From: Desulfuromonas sp.
GTDB lineage: Bacteria > Desulfobacterota > Desulfuromonadia > Desulfuromonadales > UBA2294
Assembly (NCBI GenBank): GCA_002868925.1
Contig: PKTZ01000093.1
Coordinates: 1-44,032 of the forward strand
Length of the DNA stretch: 44,032 nt
Direction: 5' to 3'
Below the pieces are notes generated by a model. The model had not been told where the DNA came from. It saw only the letters and a list, made by a program, of their open reading frames with translations, and ran no database searches. Made by a program: the position numbers and the translations under genes. Below, in pieces: positions 21,066 through 30,615 of the stretch (positions are counted from its first letter, which is position 1; the number at the start of each line of letters is the position of its first letter).

Positions 21066-22739
21066 CTACTCTCCCCTGCCTGTTGAACGGCCGATCAACT
21101 CGCGGGCGTGTTCGAGGGTACGGTCGGTCACCTGGGCGCCGCCCAGCATGCGCGCCATCTCCTGAACCCTCGCCTCTTCATCCAACCGAACCAGATCGGT
21201 CCGCGTCCGTTCCCCGGCGACCGCCTTTTCCACCCGGTAATGGCAATCGGCATAAGCGGCAACCTGCGGCAGATGGGTTACACAGAGAACTTGCAAACCC
21301 TGCGCCACTTTACGTAACTTTTCCCCGACTTTGGTCGCGGCCACTCCGCCGATACCGGCGTCGACCTCGTCGAAGATGGCCGTCGTCATCGCGATGCCGG
21401 CCGGCACCACCCGCCGGATCGCCAGCATGATGCGTGACAGTTCACCGCCGGAAGCTATTCTATTCAAGGGTTTAGGCTCTTCGCCCGGGTTGGCCGAGAA
21501 GAGGAAGGTGCAGCGCTCCATCCCGTTATGCTCCGGCACCTCAACCGGTTCGAGGGAAACTCGAAACCGGGCCTTTTCCAGTGCCAGATCCTGTAATTCT
21601 GCGGCAACCGCCTTCTCCATACGGGCCGCGCCCTGCTCTCTTTTTTGGCTCAACTGTGTCGCATTTTCACTCAGTTGTGCCACAGCCTCTGCAACTTTTG
21701 CACTCAACGCCTCGCGTGATGCCTCGACATTGGCCAACTCGTCCAGCTCCTTCTCGACCCGGTCGCGGTACTGGATCAACTCTTCGACGGTCGGCGCGTA
21801 CTTCCGTTTGAGCGATGTCAGATGGGCCAGCCGTGCCTCGACCTCCTCCTGGCGTTGCTGATCAAAAACCAGCTGGCCAGAGTAGTCGCGTAACCGGGTG
21901 GCGGCATCTTCGAGCAGGTACTGGGCCTGGCGGACCGATTCAGCCGTTTCGGCGAAAAGCGGCTCGACCTCCTGCAAGGCTTCCTGGTCCGCGGCCAGAG
22001 TCGCCAGGCGATCACAGATCGCGGCATCCCCTTCGTAAATGTCCGTGACGCTTTGAGAACAGGTGCCGGCCAGTTTCTCGGCGTACTTCAACCTCTTCCG
22101 TTCAGCCTCGAGGTTCTCGTCCTCACCGACCTCCAGGTCCGCCTCTTTCAACTCACGCACCTGAAAGGTGAGCAGGTCGATACGCTGGGCCCGGTCGCGA
22201 TCGGCCAGCTCGAGTGCCGCCAACCGCTCCTGTACCGATTTCGAATGATCATAGGCCTGGCGGTAGGCAAGCCACTCATCCTCGACTTCTGCAAAGCGGT
22301 CGAGCAACGCCAGGTGGGCTGCAGTTTTCTGCAGTTGTTGTTGTTCGTGCTGACCGTAGATCACCATCAGCTCCGAAGCGATACCCTGTAGCTGGGTCAG
22401 GGTCGCCATTGAACCATTGAGGTAGACCCGGTTCTTGCCACTGCGGGAGATAACCCGACGGATCAGCAGCTCGTCGCCCGGTTCGAAACCGGCCGCGTCG
22501 AGCTGCTGTCGCACCACATCACAGCCGGCAATGGCGATCATCGCCTCGACCGTCGCCTCTTCGGCCCCGGAACGGATCAATTCCGGGCGGGCACGGTCGC
22601 CGAGGAGCAGTCCGACCGCGTCGACGATAATCGACTTACCAGCTCCGGTCTCACCGGTCAGGACGTTGAAGCCGTCGCCGAACGAAAGGTGCAACTCTTC
22701 GACAATGGCAAAGTTTTTGATATGGATTTCAGTCAGCAT
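21066..22739 (-). CDS. recN: DNA repair protein RecN
   Basis: MLTEIHIKNFAIVEELHLSFGDGFNVLTGETGAGKSIIVDAVGLLLGDRA...RIASGGELSRIMLAIRRV...IFDEVDAGIGG. Confidence 0.97.
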   Translation of the reverse strand: MLTEIHIKNFAIVEELHLSFGDGFNVLTGETGAGKSIIVDAVGLLLGDRARPELIRSGAEEATVEAMIAIAGCDVVRQQLDAAGFEPGDELLIRRVISRSGKNRVYLNGSMATLTQLQGIASELMVIYGQHEQQQLQKTAAHLALLDRFAEVEDEWLAYRQAYDHSKSVQERLAALELADRDRAQRIDLLTFQVRELKEADLEVGEDENLEAERKRLKYAEKLAGTCSQSVTDIYEGDAAICDRLATLAADQEALQEVEPLFAETAESVRQAQYLLEDAATRLRDYSGQLVFDQQRQEEVEARLAHLTSLKRKYAPTVEELIQYRDRVEKELDELANVEASREALSAKVAEAVAQLSENATQLSQKREQGAARMEKAVAAELQDLALEKARFRVSLEPVEVPEHNGMERCTFLFSANPGEEPKPLNRIASGGELSRIMLAIRRVVPAGIAMTTAIFDEVDAGIGGVAATKVGEKLRKVAQGLQVLCVTHLPQVAAYADCHYRVEKAVAGERTRTDLVRLDEEARVQEMARMLGGAQVTDRTLEHARELIGRSTGRGE

Positions 22740-22760
22740 CGGGATCTGTCGGGTGAAGGG

Positions 22761-23612
22761 TTAGCGCTCGCCCCAGTGCAGCTTAGCGCGCAGGACTTCG
22801 CAGTATTCCTTGTCGGGGCTCAGGATCAGGCGCGTTCGGTTGGTCGAACGATGCACCTCGACCACATCACCGCCTTTGAGCGGCATCCCGACCTGGCCAT
22901 CGGCGGTGAGGACGACATCCTCATCCTTGAACTTAACCTCAATCCGGATCGCTGAATCGGCCGGCACAATCATCGGCCGGTTAGTCAACATGTGCGGGCA
23001 GATCGGGGTAATAACGAAGCAGTCGGTGCCGGGATATATGATCGGTCCGCCGGCCGCCATGTTGTACGCGGTCGAACCGGTCGGCGAGGAGATAATCAAT
23101 CCATCCGCCTTGAATGTCGTCAGGTACGAATCGTTGACATGCACCTCCATGTCGATGATCCGCGCCAGTGCCCCCTTGTTAATGACCACGTCATTTAGAA
23201 CCGGGTACTTATTGACGACATTATCATTGCGATTGATCACAGCTTCGAGCATGAGACGATCGGAGACCGTGTAACGCTCCTGCAGCACCTGCTCCAACAC
23301 GTCGAACAGTTCCTGGCGGGTGATCTCCGTCAGGAATCCGAGGCTGCCGAGATTGACCCCGAGAATCGGAGTGCCGAAGCCACCGATCGCCCGGGCAACG
23401 GAGATCAAGGTACCATCGCCGCCAAGTACGATGATCATATCGACCAGTGACGGGATTTCCGCCTCCGGCCGCCCTTCGCAATTCAGCTCGCTGGCGAGGT
23501 TCTCTTCGAACACAACCCCAACCCCTTTTTCTTCCAGCCAGGCGGCGACCCGGGCCGCCAGTTCGACAGCATCGGGATTTTTTCTTTTGCTAAAAATACC
23601 GGCGGTTTGCAT
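22761..23612 (-). CDS. nadK: NAD kinase
   Basis: DMIIVLGGDGTLISVARAIGGFGTPILGVNLGSLGFLTEI...DGLIISSPTGSTAYNMAAGGPIIYP. Confidence 0.97.
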   Translation of the reverse strand: MQTAGIFSKRKNPDAVELAARVAAWLEEKGVGVVFEENLASELNCEGRPEAEIPSLVDMIIVLGGDGTLISVARAIGGFGTPILGVNLGSLGFLTEITRQELFDVLEQVLQERYTVSDRLMLEAVINRNDNVVNKYPVLNDVVINKGALARIIDMEVHVNDSYLTTFKADGLIISSPTGSTAYNMAAGGPIIYPGTDCFVITPICPHMLTNRPMIVPADSAIRIEVKFKDEDVVLTADGQVGMPLKGGDVVEVHRSTNRTRLILSPDKEYCEVLRAKLHWGER

Positions 23613-23747
23613 CGAATCTCCTTAAGACCTTTTTCCGGTTGAAATCTATCACAGGCGCTAACGGAAGTCCATCTTTTCACCTTCGCTTGTCGCATTGGCG
23701 GAGCTGTGCTAGATTCAGTCAATTCAACCCTTTTTCCGGCAACCTAC

Positions 23748-25067
23748 ATGGACCTTTTCGACACCCAAACCGACCCGCGATCAATACCCCTGGCCGAACG
23801 GCTCCGCCCCAGAAGTTTGCAGGAGATGGTCGGCCAGCAGGAACTGATCGGCGAAGGGAAGCTGCTGCGCCGCCTGATCGAGTCGGATCAGCTTTCGTCG
23901 GTCATTTTCTGGGGTCCGCCCGGCACCGGCAAGACCACCCTCGCCCAGGTCATCTCCGCCACCAGCCGCAGCAACTTCGTCTTCTTTTCGGCGGTGTTGC
24001 AGGGGGTCAAGGATGTCCGGGAGATCGTCGCCAAGGCGCAGGATCTGAAGAAGTACCACGGCACCCGCACCGTGCTCTTCGTCGACGAGATCCACCGCTT
24101 CAACAAGGCACAGCAGGACGCTTTCCTCCCCTATGTTGAGAAGGGGGATATTATCCTGATCGGCGCGACCACCGAAAACCCCTCGTTCGAGGTTAACGCC
24201 GCACTCCTCTCACGCTCCCGCGTCTTCGTCCTCGAACTGCTGAAGAAAGAGGATATCCTCCAACTTCTGCAACGGGCGGCCACCGACCCACGCGGCCTGA
24301 ACCAGCCGGTCCCGCAGATCAGCGACGAGGCGCTCGACTTCCTCGCCGAACAGGCGAACGGCGACGCCCGTACCGCACTGAATGCACTTGAGACCGCAGC
24401 CGCGGCGGCGATAGACGGGAAAGTCGACCTCGCCATCGCCGAAGAGGCGATGCAGAAAAAAGTTTTGCTCTACGACAAGGGCGGCGAGGAGCATTACAAC
24501 GTCATCTCCGCCTTCATCAAGAGCATGCGCGGATCCGACCCCGACGGTGCCCTCTACTGGCTGGCCCGGATGCTCGAGGCGGGAGAGGACCCGCTCTTTA
24601 TCGTCCGGCGCATGGTTATTTTCGCTTCCGAGGACATCGGCAACGCCGACCCGCGGGCGCTGCAGCTGGCGCTCTCGGTCCAACAGGCGGTCCATTTCGT
24701 CGGCCTGCCGGAAGCCCGGATCACCCTGGCCCAGGGGGTGACCTACCTGGCAACCGCACCGAAGAGCAACGCCAGCTACGTCGGCATCAAGGAAGCCCAG
24801 GCCGAGGTGAGAAACAGCGGTGCCCTGCCGGTGCCGCTGCACATCCGCAATGCCCCGACCAAGCTTATGCAGAACCTCGATTATGGTAAGGGGTACAAGT
24901 ACGCCCATGACGACGCCGCGGGCTACCAGTCACAGGAGTACCTGCCCGATGAGCTAAAGGGGAAGAAGTATTATCGGCCGACCGAGCGGGGCTACGAAAA
25001 GACCATCGGCGAACGGATGGCCTGGTGGGAGCAGCTCAAGAAAAACAAGACGAAGCCGAAAGGTTAA
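23748..25067 (+). CDS. rarA: Replication-associated recombination protein A (AAA ATPase)
   Basis: PLAERLRPRSLQEMVGQQELIGEGKLLRRLIESDQLSSVIFWGPPGTGKTTLAQVI...VLFVDEIHRFNKAQQDAFLPYVEKGDIILIGATTENPSFEVN. Confidence 0.97.
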   Translation: MDLFDTQTDPRSIPLAERLRPRSLQEMVGQQELIGEGKLLRRLIESDQLSSVIFWGPPGTGKTTLAQVISATSRSNFVFFSAVLQGVKDVREIVAKAQDLKKYHGTRTVLFVDEIHRFNKAQQDAFLPYVEKGDIILIGATTENPSFEVNAALLSRSRVFVLELLKKEDILQLLQRAATDPRGLNQPVPQISDEALDFLAEQANGDARTALNALETAAAAAIDGKVDLAIAEEAMQKKVLLYDKGGEEHYNVISAFIKSMRGSDPDGALYWLARMLEAGEDPLFIVRRMVIFASEDIGNADPRALQLALSVQQAVHFVGLPEARITLAQGVTYLATAPKSNASYVGIKEAQAEVRNSGALPVPLHIRNAPTKLMQNLDYGKGYKYAHDDAAGYQSQEYLPDELKGKKYYRPTERGYEKTIGERMAWWEQLKKNKTKPKG

Positions 25068-25187
25068 TGTCAGGCATTAAAAGACATATAAGTATACTTA
25101 ATATAATCAAACAAACACATAAAAGATCATTATTTCAATATTTAATTAAATACTAAAGTTAAACAATTCACAACAACTTGTATTTAT

Positions 25188-25436
25188 CACCACGAAGGAC
25201 ACGAAGAAAAACAGATTCTAAAAAACTTGTCTCACGCAAAGACGCAAAGCCGCCAAGGAAACCGACAATCTAATAAAAGGGGAAAAACTTTTTTGGGGAT
25301 TAAACCCAAAATTTTTCTTGTGTTTTTAAGTTTTTGATTTCGCCTTAAATGGTTTCTTTGCTTTTCCTTTGCGGCTTTGCGCCTTAGCGTGAGAAACAGA
25401 CTTTGACTTTCCTCGTGTCCTTCGTGCCTTCGTGGT
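25188..25436. repeat. Long imperfect inverted-repeat element, copy B (MITE-like)
   Basis: Left caccacgaaggacacgaagaaaaac...ctcacgcaaagacgcaaagccgccaaggaaa; right-end reverse complement accacgaaggcacgaaggacacgagg...ctcacgctaaggcgcaaagccgcaaaggaaa. Confidence 0.82.
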
Positions 25437-25478
25437 AAGCAAATCCCTTCTATTCCTTTAACCAACAGCAACCCTCGA

Positions 25479-26063
25479 TCAGAAACTCCCCTCCCCCGCA
25501 ACCTCGGCCGACGGTTTCCGACCGTTCGGCTTTTCATTTGCCCGCTGGTCGTCAGATAGTTTCGATGGATCGTCCCGCCTGCCGACCGCCACCGCCGCCA
25601 TGATCTCGTACTCATCAAGAGAAACGTTCAACACCTCGGCCGCTTTGTTCACGCTGAACCCGGCCATGCCGTGTGCGTAAAGTCCCAGTCGCCGCGCCTG
25701 CAGCGCCAGCGACATCCAGGCGGCGCCGGCATCAAAGACAGCATGCCGGTTCGGCTTTTCACTTTTACTGAAATGCTTGCGCGCCAGTACGAAGACGAGC
25801 ATCGGCGCATGCTGTGCCCACTGTTGATTTTTTTCGACCAGCGCTTCGCTGAAGCGGGCCCGGTCGTCGGACGACACCGCGTAGCGGAAATGCCAGGGTT
25901 GATCGTTGAAGCAGGAGGGCGCCCAGCGGGCCGCCTCGAACAGGGTTGCGATCTGTTCTTCGCTCAAAGGTTCGTCGCTAAAAGCCCTGGGCGACCAGCG
26001 ATCGGTAAAGATCGCATCGACTTCGACCTCGGGAACGCGTTCATTCGGTATTTGAGGGATCAT
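25479..26063 (-). CDS. Nitroreductase-family protein
   Basis: FTDRWSPRAFSDEPLSEEQIATLFEAARWAPSCFNDQPWHFRYAV...DAGAAWMSLALQARRLGLYAHGMAGF. Confidence 0.92.
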   Translation of the reverse strand: MIPQIPNERVPEVEVDAIFTDRWSPRAFSDEPLSEEQIATLFEAARWAPSCFNDQPWHFRYAVSSDDRARFSEALVEKNQQWAQHAPMLVFVLARKHFSKSEKPNRHAVFDAGAAWMSLALQARRLGLYAHGMAGFSVNKAAEVLNVSLDEYEIMAAVAVGRRDDPSKLSDDQRANEKPNGRKPSAEVAGEGSF

Positions 26064-26227
26064 ATCGGCCTCTTCTGGTTTCGGGAAAGTTCAGCGATTC
26101 ATTCACTTCGAGACTACCAACACCTGCGCCGCTGTTCAAGTCGGGAACGATTCATCCTGCACCTTGTCACATCTTAGTGAAGGGCAACGGAGTCAATACA
26201 ACAAACCTATAATCGACAAACAGGTTT

Positions 26228-26451
26228 GCCAAGAAGACACCAAGAAAGGCTAATCCTTAAAGACTTGTCTCAAGCGAAGACGCAAAGACGCGAAGAAAGT
26301 CGACAACCTAAACAACAGAATCTTATTTTAAGGGGTAAAACCAAAACCTTACTGTTTAGAGTTTTTGATCAAACAAAGTTTTTGATTCTCTCTGCGTCTC
26401 CGCGTCTTTGCGTTAAAAATAGATCTTGAATTTCTTGGTATCCTTGGTGGC
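26228..26451. repeat. Long imperfect inverted-repeat element, copy C (MITE-like)
   Basis: Left gccaagaagacaccaagaaagg...aagcgaagacgcaaagacgcgaag; right-end reverse complement gccaccaaggataccaagaaatt...ttaacgcaaagacgcggagacgcagag. Confidence 0.8.
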
Positions 26452-26574
26452 GACATGTTTTTTGCTGGGGACAGAACGACACTCCACCCGAACGAATTTA
26501 AATTCGACTGTTGCAGACCCTGACCAAATATAAGTAAAATGATACTTTACACACCGGAACAAGAATGAGGCGAC

Positions 26575-28470
26575 ATGCCCGAAAAGCACAACTTCAGCTC
26601 CCTGCACGATGTGTTGCTGCAGGCCCGGCACAAGCACCCCGACAACGAGGCGTTTATCTATCGTGCGGCCGAAGAGGAGCATGTTGTCACCTACAAGAAG
26701 TTCTACGAGGACGTCCTCCTGCTCACCCGCTCCTTCGCCGACAAGAAAATCGGCAAGGGGACAAAAGTCCTGCTCCTTTCCGACAACCGCTACGCCTGGA
26801 TCGTTACCGACTTCGCCCTGGTCGCGCTCGGTGCCATCAGCGTCCCACGCGGCAGCGACGCCCCGACCCGGGAGTTGGAATACATCATCGATCATTCCGG
26901 CTGCGAATTTCTTATTGCCGAGACCCGCTCCCTTCTCGAAAAGCATGATCAGATGTTCTCGACCAAGAAATTCCGGAACATCTTCCTTATCGAGGGAAAG
27001 ATCGAACACAGACTGTTCAGCAACGTCTTCAGCTACAACGACCTGATGAAGAAGCGGAAGATCAGTCCGGACGACATGGCAGAATTCGACAGTCGGGGCG
27101 AGAAGATCGATCCGGAAGACCCGTTCACCCTGATCTACACCTCGGGGACGACCGGCAACCCGAAGGGGGTCATCCTCACCCACACCAACATCATCTACAA
27201 CATCGAAGCGATCCCCAAGATCGTCAATCTCGAAAGCGACGACTACTGGCTCTCGGTCCTGCCGACCTGGCACATCTTCGAACGGGCCGCCGAGTACATG
27301 GCGATTTCGAGTTGCGGCTGCACCGTCTATTCCTCGGTGAAAACCTTCGCCGAAGACCTGCAGTACTACAAGCCGACACTGGTCTGCTCAGTGCCGCGGC
27401 TCTGGGAAGCGCTCTACACCCGGATCAACACCGCCCTCGAGCAAAAGGGGGCACGGCAGGCCCACATGTTCCGCCTGCTGGTCAAGGTCTCGGCCGCCTA
27501 CCGACGAAACCGGCGTATCCTCAAAGACCAGTTGCCCCGTTTCAAGAAAGTAGGGCCCGGTGATTTCATCGGCAAACTCCCGGCCCTGCTCAAAATCGCT
27601 CTGCTCGTGCTGCCCTACCGCTTGGCACAGAAGAAGTTCCTTCTGGTCCAGGAGCGGTTCGGCGGTCAGTTACGATTGGCAGTCAGCGGCGGCGGCAGCC
27701 TGCCGAAGTACCTCGACGAATGGATCGACGCGCTCGGCATCCGCATCGTCAATGCCTATGGCATGACCGAGTGCGCGCCGGCGATCGCTGCCCGCGGGCT
27801 CAATTGCGATGTCTTCGGCACCATCGGCCCCGCCCTGCCCGGAACCGAGTTGCGGATCGCCGATGAAAAGGACCGGCCGCTACCAACGGGAGAGGAAGGG
27901 GAGATCCAGGTCAGGGGAGCGCAGGTGATGCCGGGCTACTACAACTCCCCGGAAGAGAACGCAAAGACCTTCACTGAAGACGGCTTTCTGAAAACGGGCG
28001 ACCTCGGCAAGCTGACCGTTGGCGGCGAACTACTGATAACCGGGCGGGCCAAGGAGATCATCGTCTTGGCCAGCGGCGAGAATATCGACCCGTCCCGCAT
28101 TGAAGGGACGATCACCATGCTGCCGTTCGTCAAAGACGCGGTCCTGGTCGGCCAGGATCGCAAGGGGCTGGCGGCGCTGATCGTACCCGACTTCGATAAG
28201 CTCAAGGAATTCGCCAAAGAGAAAATGCACCGGACCAAAGAAAGTCCGGCTGAAATGATGACCGACCAGGGGCTGGCCGACAAGACCCGCCAGGAGATCA
28301 ACAAGTTGCTGATGCCGAAAGAGGGTTTCAAGGCCTACGAGAAGCTGATGAATCTCAGTTTCCTGGAAAATGAGTTCGAACCGGGTGAAGAGCTGACCAA
28401 CACCCTGAAGAAAAAGCGGCACATCATCGAGCGGAAGTACCGGGAACTGATCGACAAGCTGTTCTCGTAA
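26575..28470 (+). CDS. Long-chain acyl-CoA synthetase / AMP-dependent ligase
   Basis: PFTLIYTSGTTGNPKGVILTHTNIIYN...LAVSGGGSLPKYLDEWIDALGIRIVNAYGMTECAPAIAAR...GFLKTGDLGKLTVGGELLITGRAKEIIVLASGENIDP. Confidence 0.95.
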   Translation: MPEKHNFSSLHDVLLQARHKHPDNEAFIYRAAEEEHVVTYKKFYEDVLLLTRSFADKKIGKGTKVLLLSDNRYAWIVTDFALVALGAISVPRGSDAPTRELEYIIDHSGCEFLIAETRSLLEKHDQMFSTKKFRNIFLIEGKIEHRLFSNVFSYNDLMKKRKISPDDMAEFDSRGEKIDPEDPFTLIYTSGTTGNPKGVILTHTNIIYNIEAIPKIVNLESDDYWLSVLPTWHIFERAAEYMAISSCGCTVYSSVKTFAEDLQYYKPTLVCSVPRLWEALYTRINTALEQKGARQAHMFRLLVKVSAAYRRNRRILKDQLPRFKKVGPGDFIGKLPALLKIALLVLPYRLAQKKFLLVQERFGGQLRLAVSGGGSLPKYLDEWIDALGIRIVNAYGMTECAPAIAARGLNCDVFGTIGPALPGTELRIADEKDRPLPTGEEGEIQVRGAQVMPGYYNSPEENAKTFTEDGFLKTGDLGKLTVGGELLITGRAKEIIVLASGENIDPSRIEGTITMLPFVKDAVLVGQDRKGLAALIVPDFDKLKEFAKEKMHRTKESPAEMMTDQGLADKTRQEINKLLMPKEGFKAYEKLMNLSFLENEFEPGEELTNTLKKKRHIIERKYRELIDKLFS

Positions 28471-28486
28471 AAATCCTTCCCATCGA

Positions 28487-29767
28487 TCAGATCACAGCAC
28501 CATATCTTTCACACAACTTACCGAGATAACGCGAGCCGACCTGTTCGCTGACAAGCACCCTCTTCACCGGCGGCAGGGTCAGGATAACACCGAGGACGGC
28601 GGCCAGGGCGCGATGGCTCCAGAGCACCCGGTTGTCGAAGATCAGGTTCTGCAGCTTTCCCCTCTCGATCGCCATCAGCACCGCCTTGTGGGTCGAGTTG
28701 ACCGGGGTGATCACTTTCTCGCGGCGCGATTTCATCGCAATCGCATCGCGTTGGCAGTTACGGGCGCAGACCCCGCAACCGAGGCAAAGCTCCTTGTCGA
28801 CAACCGCTCTTTTACGACCGAAACCATCTTTCCCATCCGTCTCGAGGGAGAGAACCTTGACCGGGCAGGTCGGCAGGCAACGGCCGCAGCCGCTGCAACG
28901 ATCATCGATTTCGGCGATAAAGTTACTGGTGTGGACCGGGTTCATCAACCCGAAACGCTGGGCGGCAAGCATCGCTTCGCAGCAGCAGGGGCAGCAATTG
29001 CAGATAAAATTGACCCCCTGCTGGACATTCTCGCCGAACTGCGCCAGGTTCTGCTCCCAGGCTTTGTGCAGCAGCTCGAGGCATTCGACTTTGTCGACCC
29101 GGCGGGTAACTCCGTGCCGATTGAGCGACTCGGCAACGGTGTTGAAGGTCATACAGATATCCATCTCGGCGTCGCAGGCCAGCCCCTGGTGCTGGCGCTT
29201 ATGCCGACAGTAACAGATACCGATGCCGATCTCGCTGGCCGACTCGATCACCCCGGTTGCCCGTTCGAAATCGAGCACATGCAGCGACTGCTCGGCCGAC
29301 AACACCCCCTCCTGCACGAGTACCCGACCGAGCTGGGTCTTGCCGGTAACGAAGAGCGCCTTGATAAAATCCTCCTCGACCGTGATGTACTGCTCGTACA
29401 GCTCGGAAAGAAGTTTCTGATCGATGTCGTCGCGGACACGCATCAGGGCAAATTCGAAAAAACCGGCCATCGGCGGCGGCAGCACGTATTCCATCCGCCC
29501 GTCGACTTCCATATCGACCAGCAGCGCCCGGTCGGCCAACTGCTGCAACACTGTCTCCGCCTCTTCGAGTCCCATCTGCCAGCACTTCGCCGCTGTCTCG
29601 ACCGTAAATGGCCGGATCGGCAAGACGGCGACCAGCTCCGCCTCCTTTTCGCTGAAGAGCATGCCGAGTATTCTGAACAGCAGCTCTGAGGGCGGGGCGC
29701 CCTGCGGGAAACGGTTGAGCCGATCGGTCAGGTCGGCGTAACTGCTCCGCGCGGTCAGATGGGCCAT
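28487..29767 (-). CDS. 4Fe-4S dicluster ferredoxin-type protein with additional Cys-rich domain
   Basis: CSGCGRCLPTCPVKVLSL and CLGCGVCARNCQRDAIAM (two 4Fe-4S motifs), plus CYCRHKRQHQGLACDAEMDICMTF and CNCCPCCCEAM. Confidence 0.88.
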   Translation of the reverse strand: MAHLTARSSYADLTDRLNRFPQGAPPSELLFRILGMLFSEKEAELVAVLPIRPFTVETAAKCWQMGLEEAETVLQQLADRALLVDMEVDGRMEYVLPPPMAGFFEFALMRVRDDIDQKLLSELYEQYITVEEDFIKALFVTGKTQLGRVLVQEGVLSAEQSLHVLDFERATGVIESASEIGIGICYCRHKRQHQGLACDAEMDICMTFNTVAESLNRHGVTRRVDKVECLELLHKAWEQNLAQFGENVQQGVNFICNCCPCCCEAMLAAQRFGLMNPVHTSNFIAEIDDRCSGCGRCLPTCPVKVLSLETDGKDGFGRKRAVVDKELCLGCGVCARNCQRDAIAMKSRREKVITPVNSTHKAVLMAIERGKLQNLIFDNRVLWSHRALAAVLGVILTLPPVKRVLVSEQVGSRYLGKLCERYGAVI

Positions 29768-30594
29768 CAGTTGCCGTTCTCGCTCGACTCGGAGTAGAGA
29801 TGAACATCACGCTGCGGATATGGGATGGTGATGCCATTTTCGTCGCAAGCAACCTTGAGCTTTTCGATCAGGTCGAAGCGGGTCGGCCAGTACTCATCGG
29901 CCCTGACCCAGGGGCGCACCACGAAATCGACGCTGCTCGCACCGAGTTCGGCCACCGCTACCACCGGCTCCGGCTCCGGCAGGATCCGCAGCTCGGCCGC
30001 CAGCACGTCGTGGATAATCTGCCGCGCCTTCTCAATGTCGTCGTCATAATGGATGCCGAAGACCAGGTCGATGCGCCGGGTCTCGCGGGCCGAGTAGTTG
30101 ATGATGCTGCCGCCGATGATGGCGCTGTTCGGGATCGTCACTTCGCGGTTATCGGGGGTGCAGAGCATCGAGGTAAACAGTCCGACCCGCTCGACTTTAC
30201 CGGCCGTCCCGCCCGCCTCGACATAATCACCCGCCTTGAACGGACGCATCATGATCAGCATGATGCCGGAGGCGACGTTCTGCATCGAGTCCTTCAGCGC
30301 CAGCCCGACCGCCAGGCCGGCGGCACCGACGACGGCGACCAGGGAGGTCGTATCGACCCCGAGCTGGTCGAGGGCGGCGATCACCACCACCACGGTGAGG
30401 ATCGAAGAGATCACGGTCCGGACGAAACCGAGCAGCGCCTCGTCGGTCACTTTGTGCGCCAACAGTTTGACCAGAAAGCCGGTAACCATCTTCGCCAGAA
30501 TCCGACCGACGATAAAAATCGCGATGGCATAAACAATCTTCAATCCCCAGACCGTTATCATCTCCCGGTCCAACCCGGAAAACCACTGTTCCAT
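29767..30594 (-). CDS. Small-conductance mechanosensitive ion channel (MscS family)
   Basis: DQLGVDTTSLVAVVGAAGLAVGLALKDSMQNVASGIMLIMMRPFKAGDYVEAGGTAGKVERVGLFTSMLCTPDNREVTIPNSAIIGGSIINYSARETRRID. Confidence 0.96.
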   Translation of the reverse strand: MEQWFSGLDREMITVWGLKIVYAIAIFIVGRILAKMVTGFLVKLLAHKVTDEALLGFVRTVISSILTVVVVIAALDQLGVDTTSLVAVVGAAGLAVGLALKDSMQNVASGIMLIMMRPFKAGDYVEAGGTAGKVERVGLFTSMLCTPDNREVTIPNSAIIGGSIINYSARETRRIDLVFGIHYDDDIEKARQIIHDVLAAELRILPEPEPVVAVAELGASSVDFVVRPWVRADEYWPTRFDLIEKLKVACDENGITIPYPQRDVHLYSESSENGN

Positions 30595-30615
30595 CTCACT
30601 CCTCCATCATTTGAT

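Noticed and set aside
25232-25618. 128-aa minus-strand ORF
   Set aside because: Mostly translation of inverted-repeat copy B (RRHEGHEESQSLFLTLRRKAAKEK) fused to an out-of-frame nitroreductase segment.
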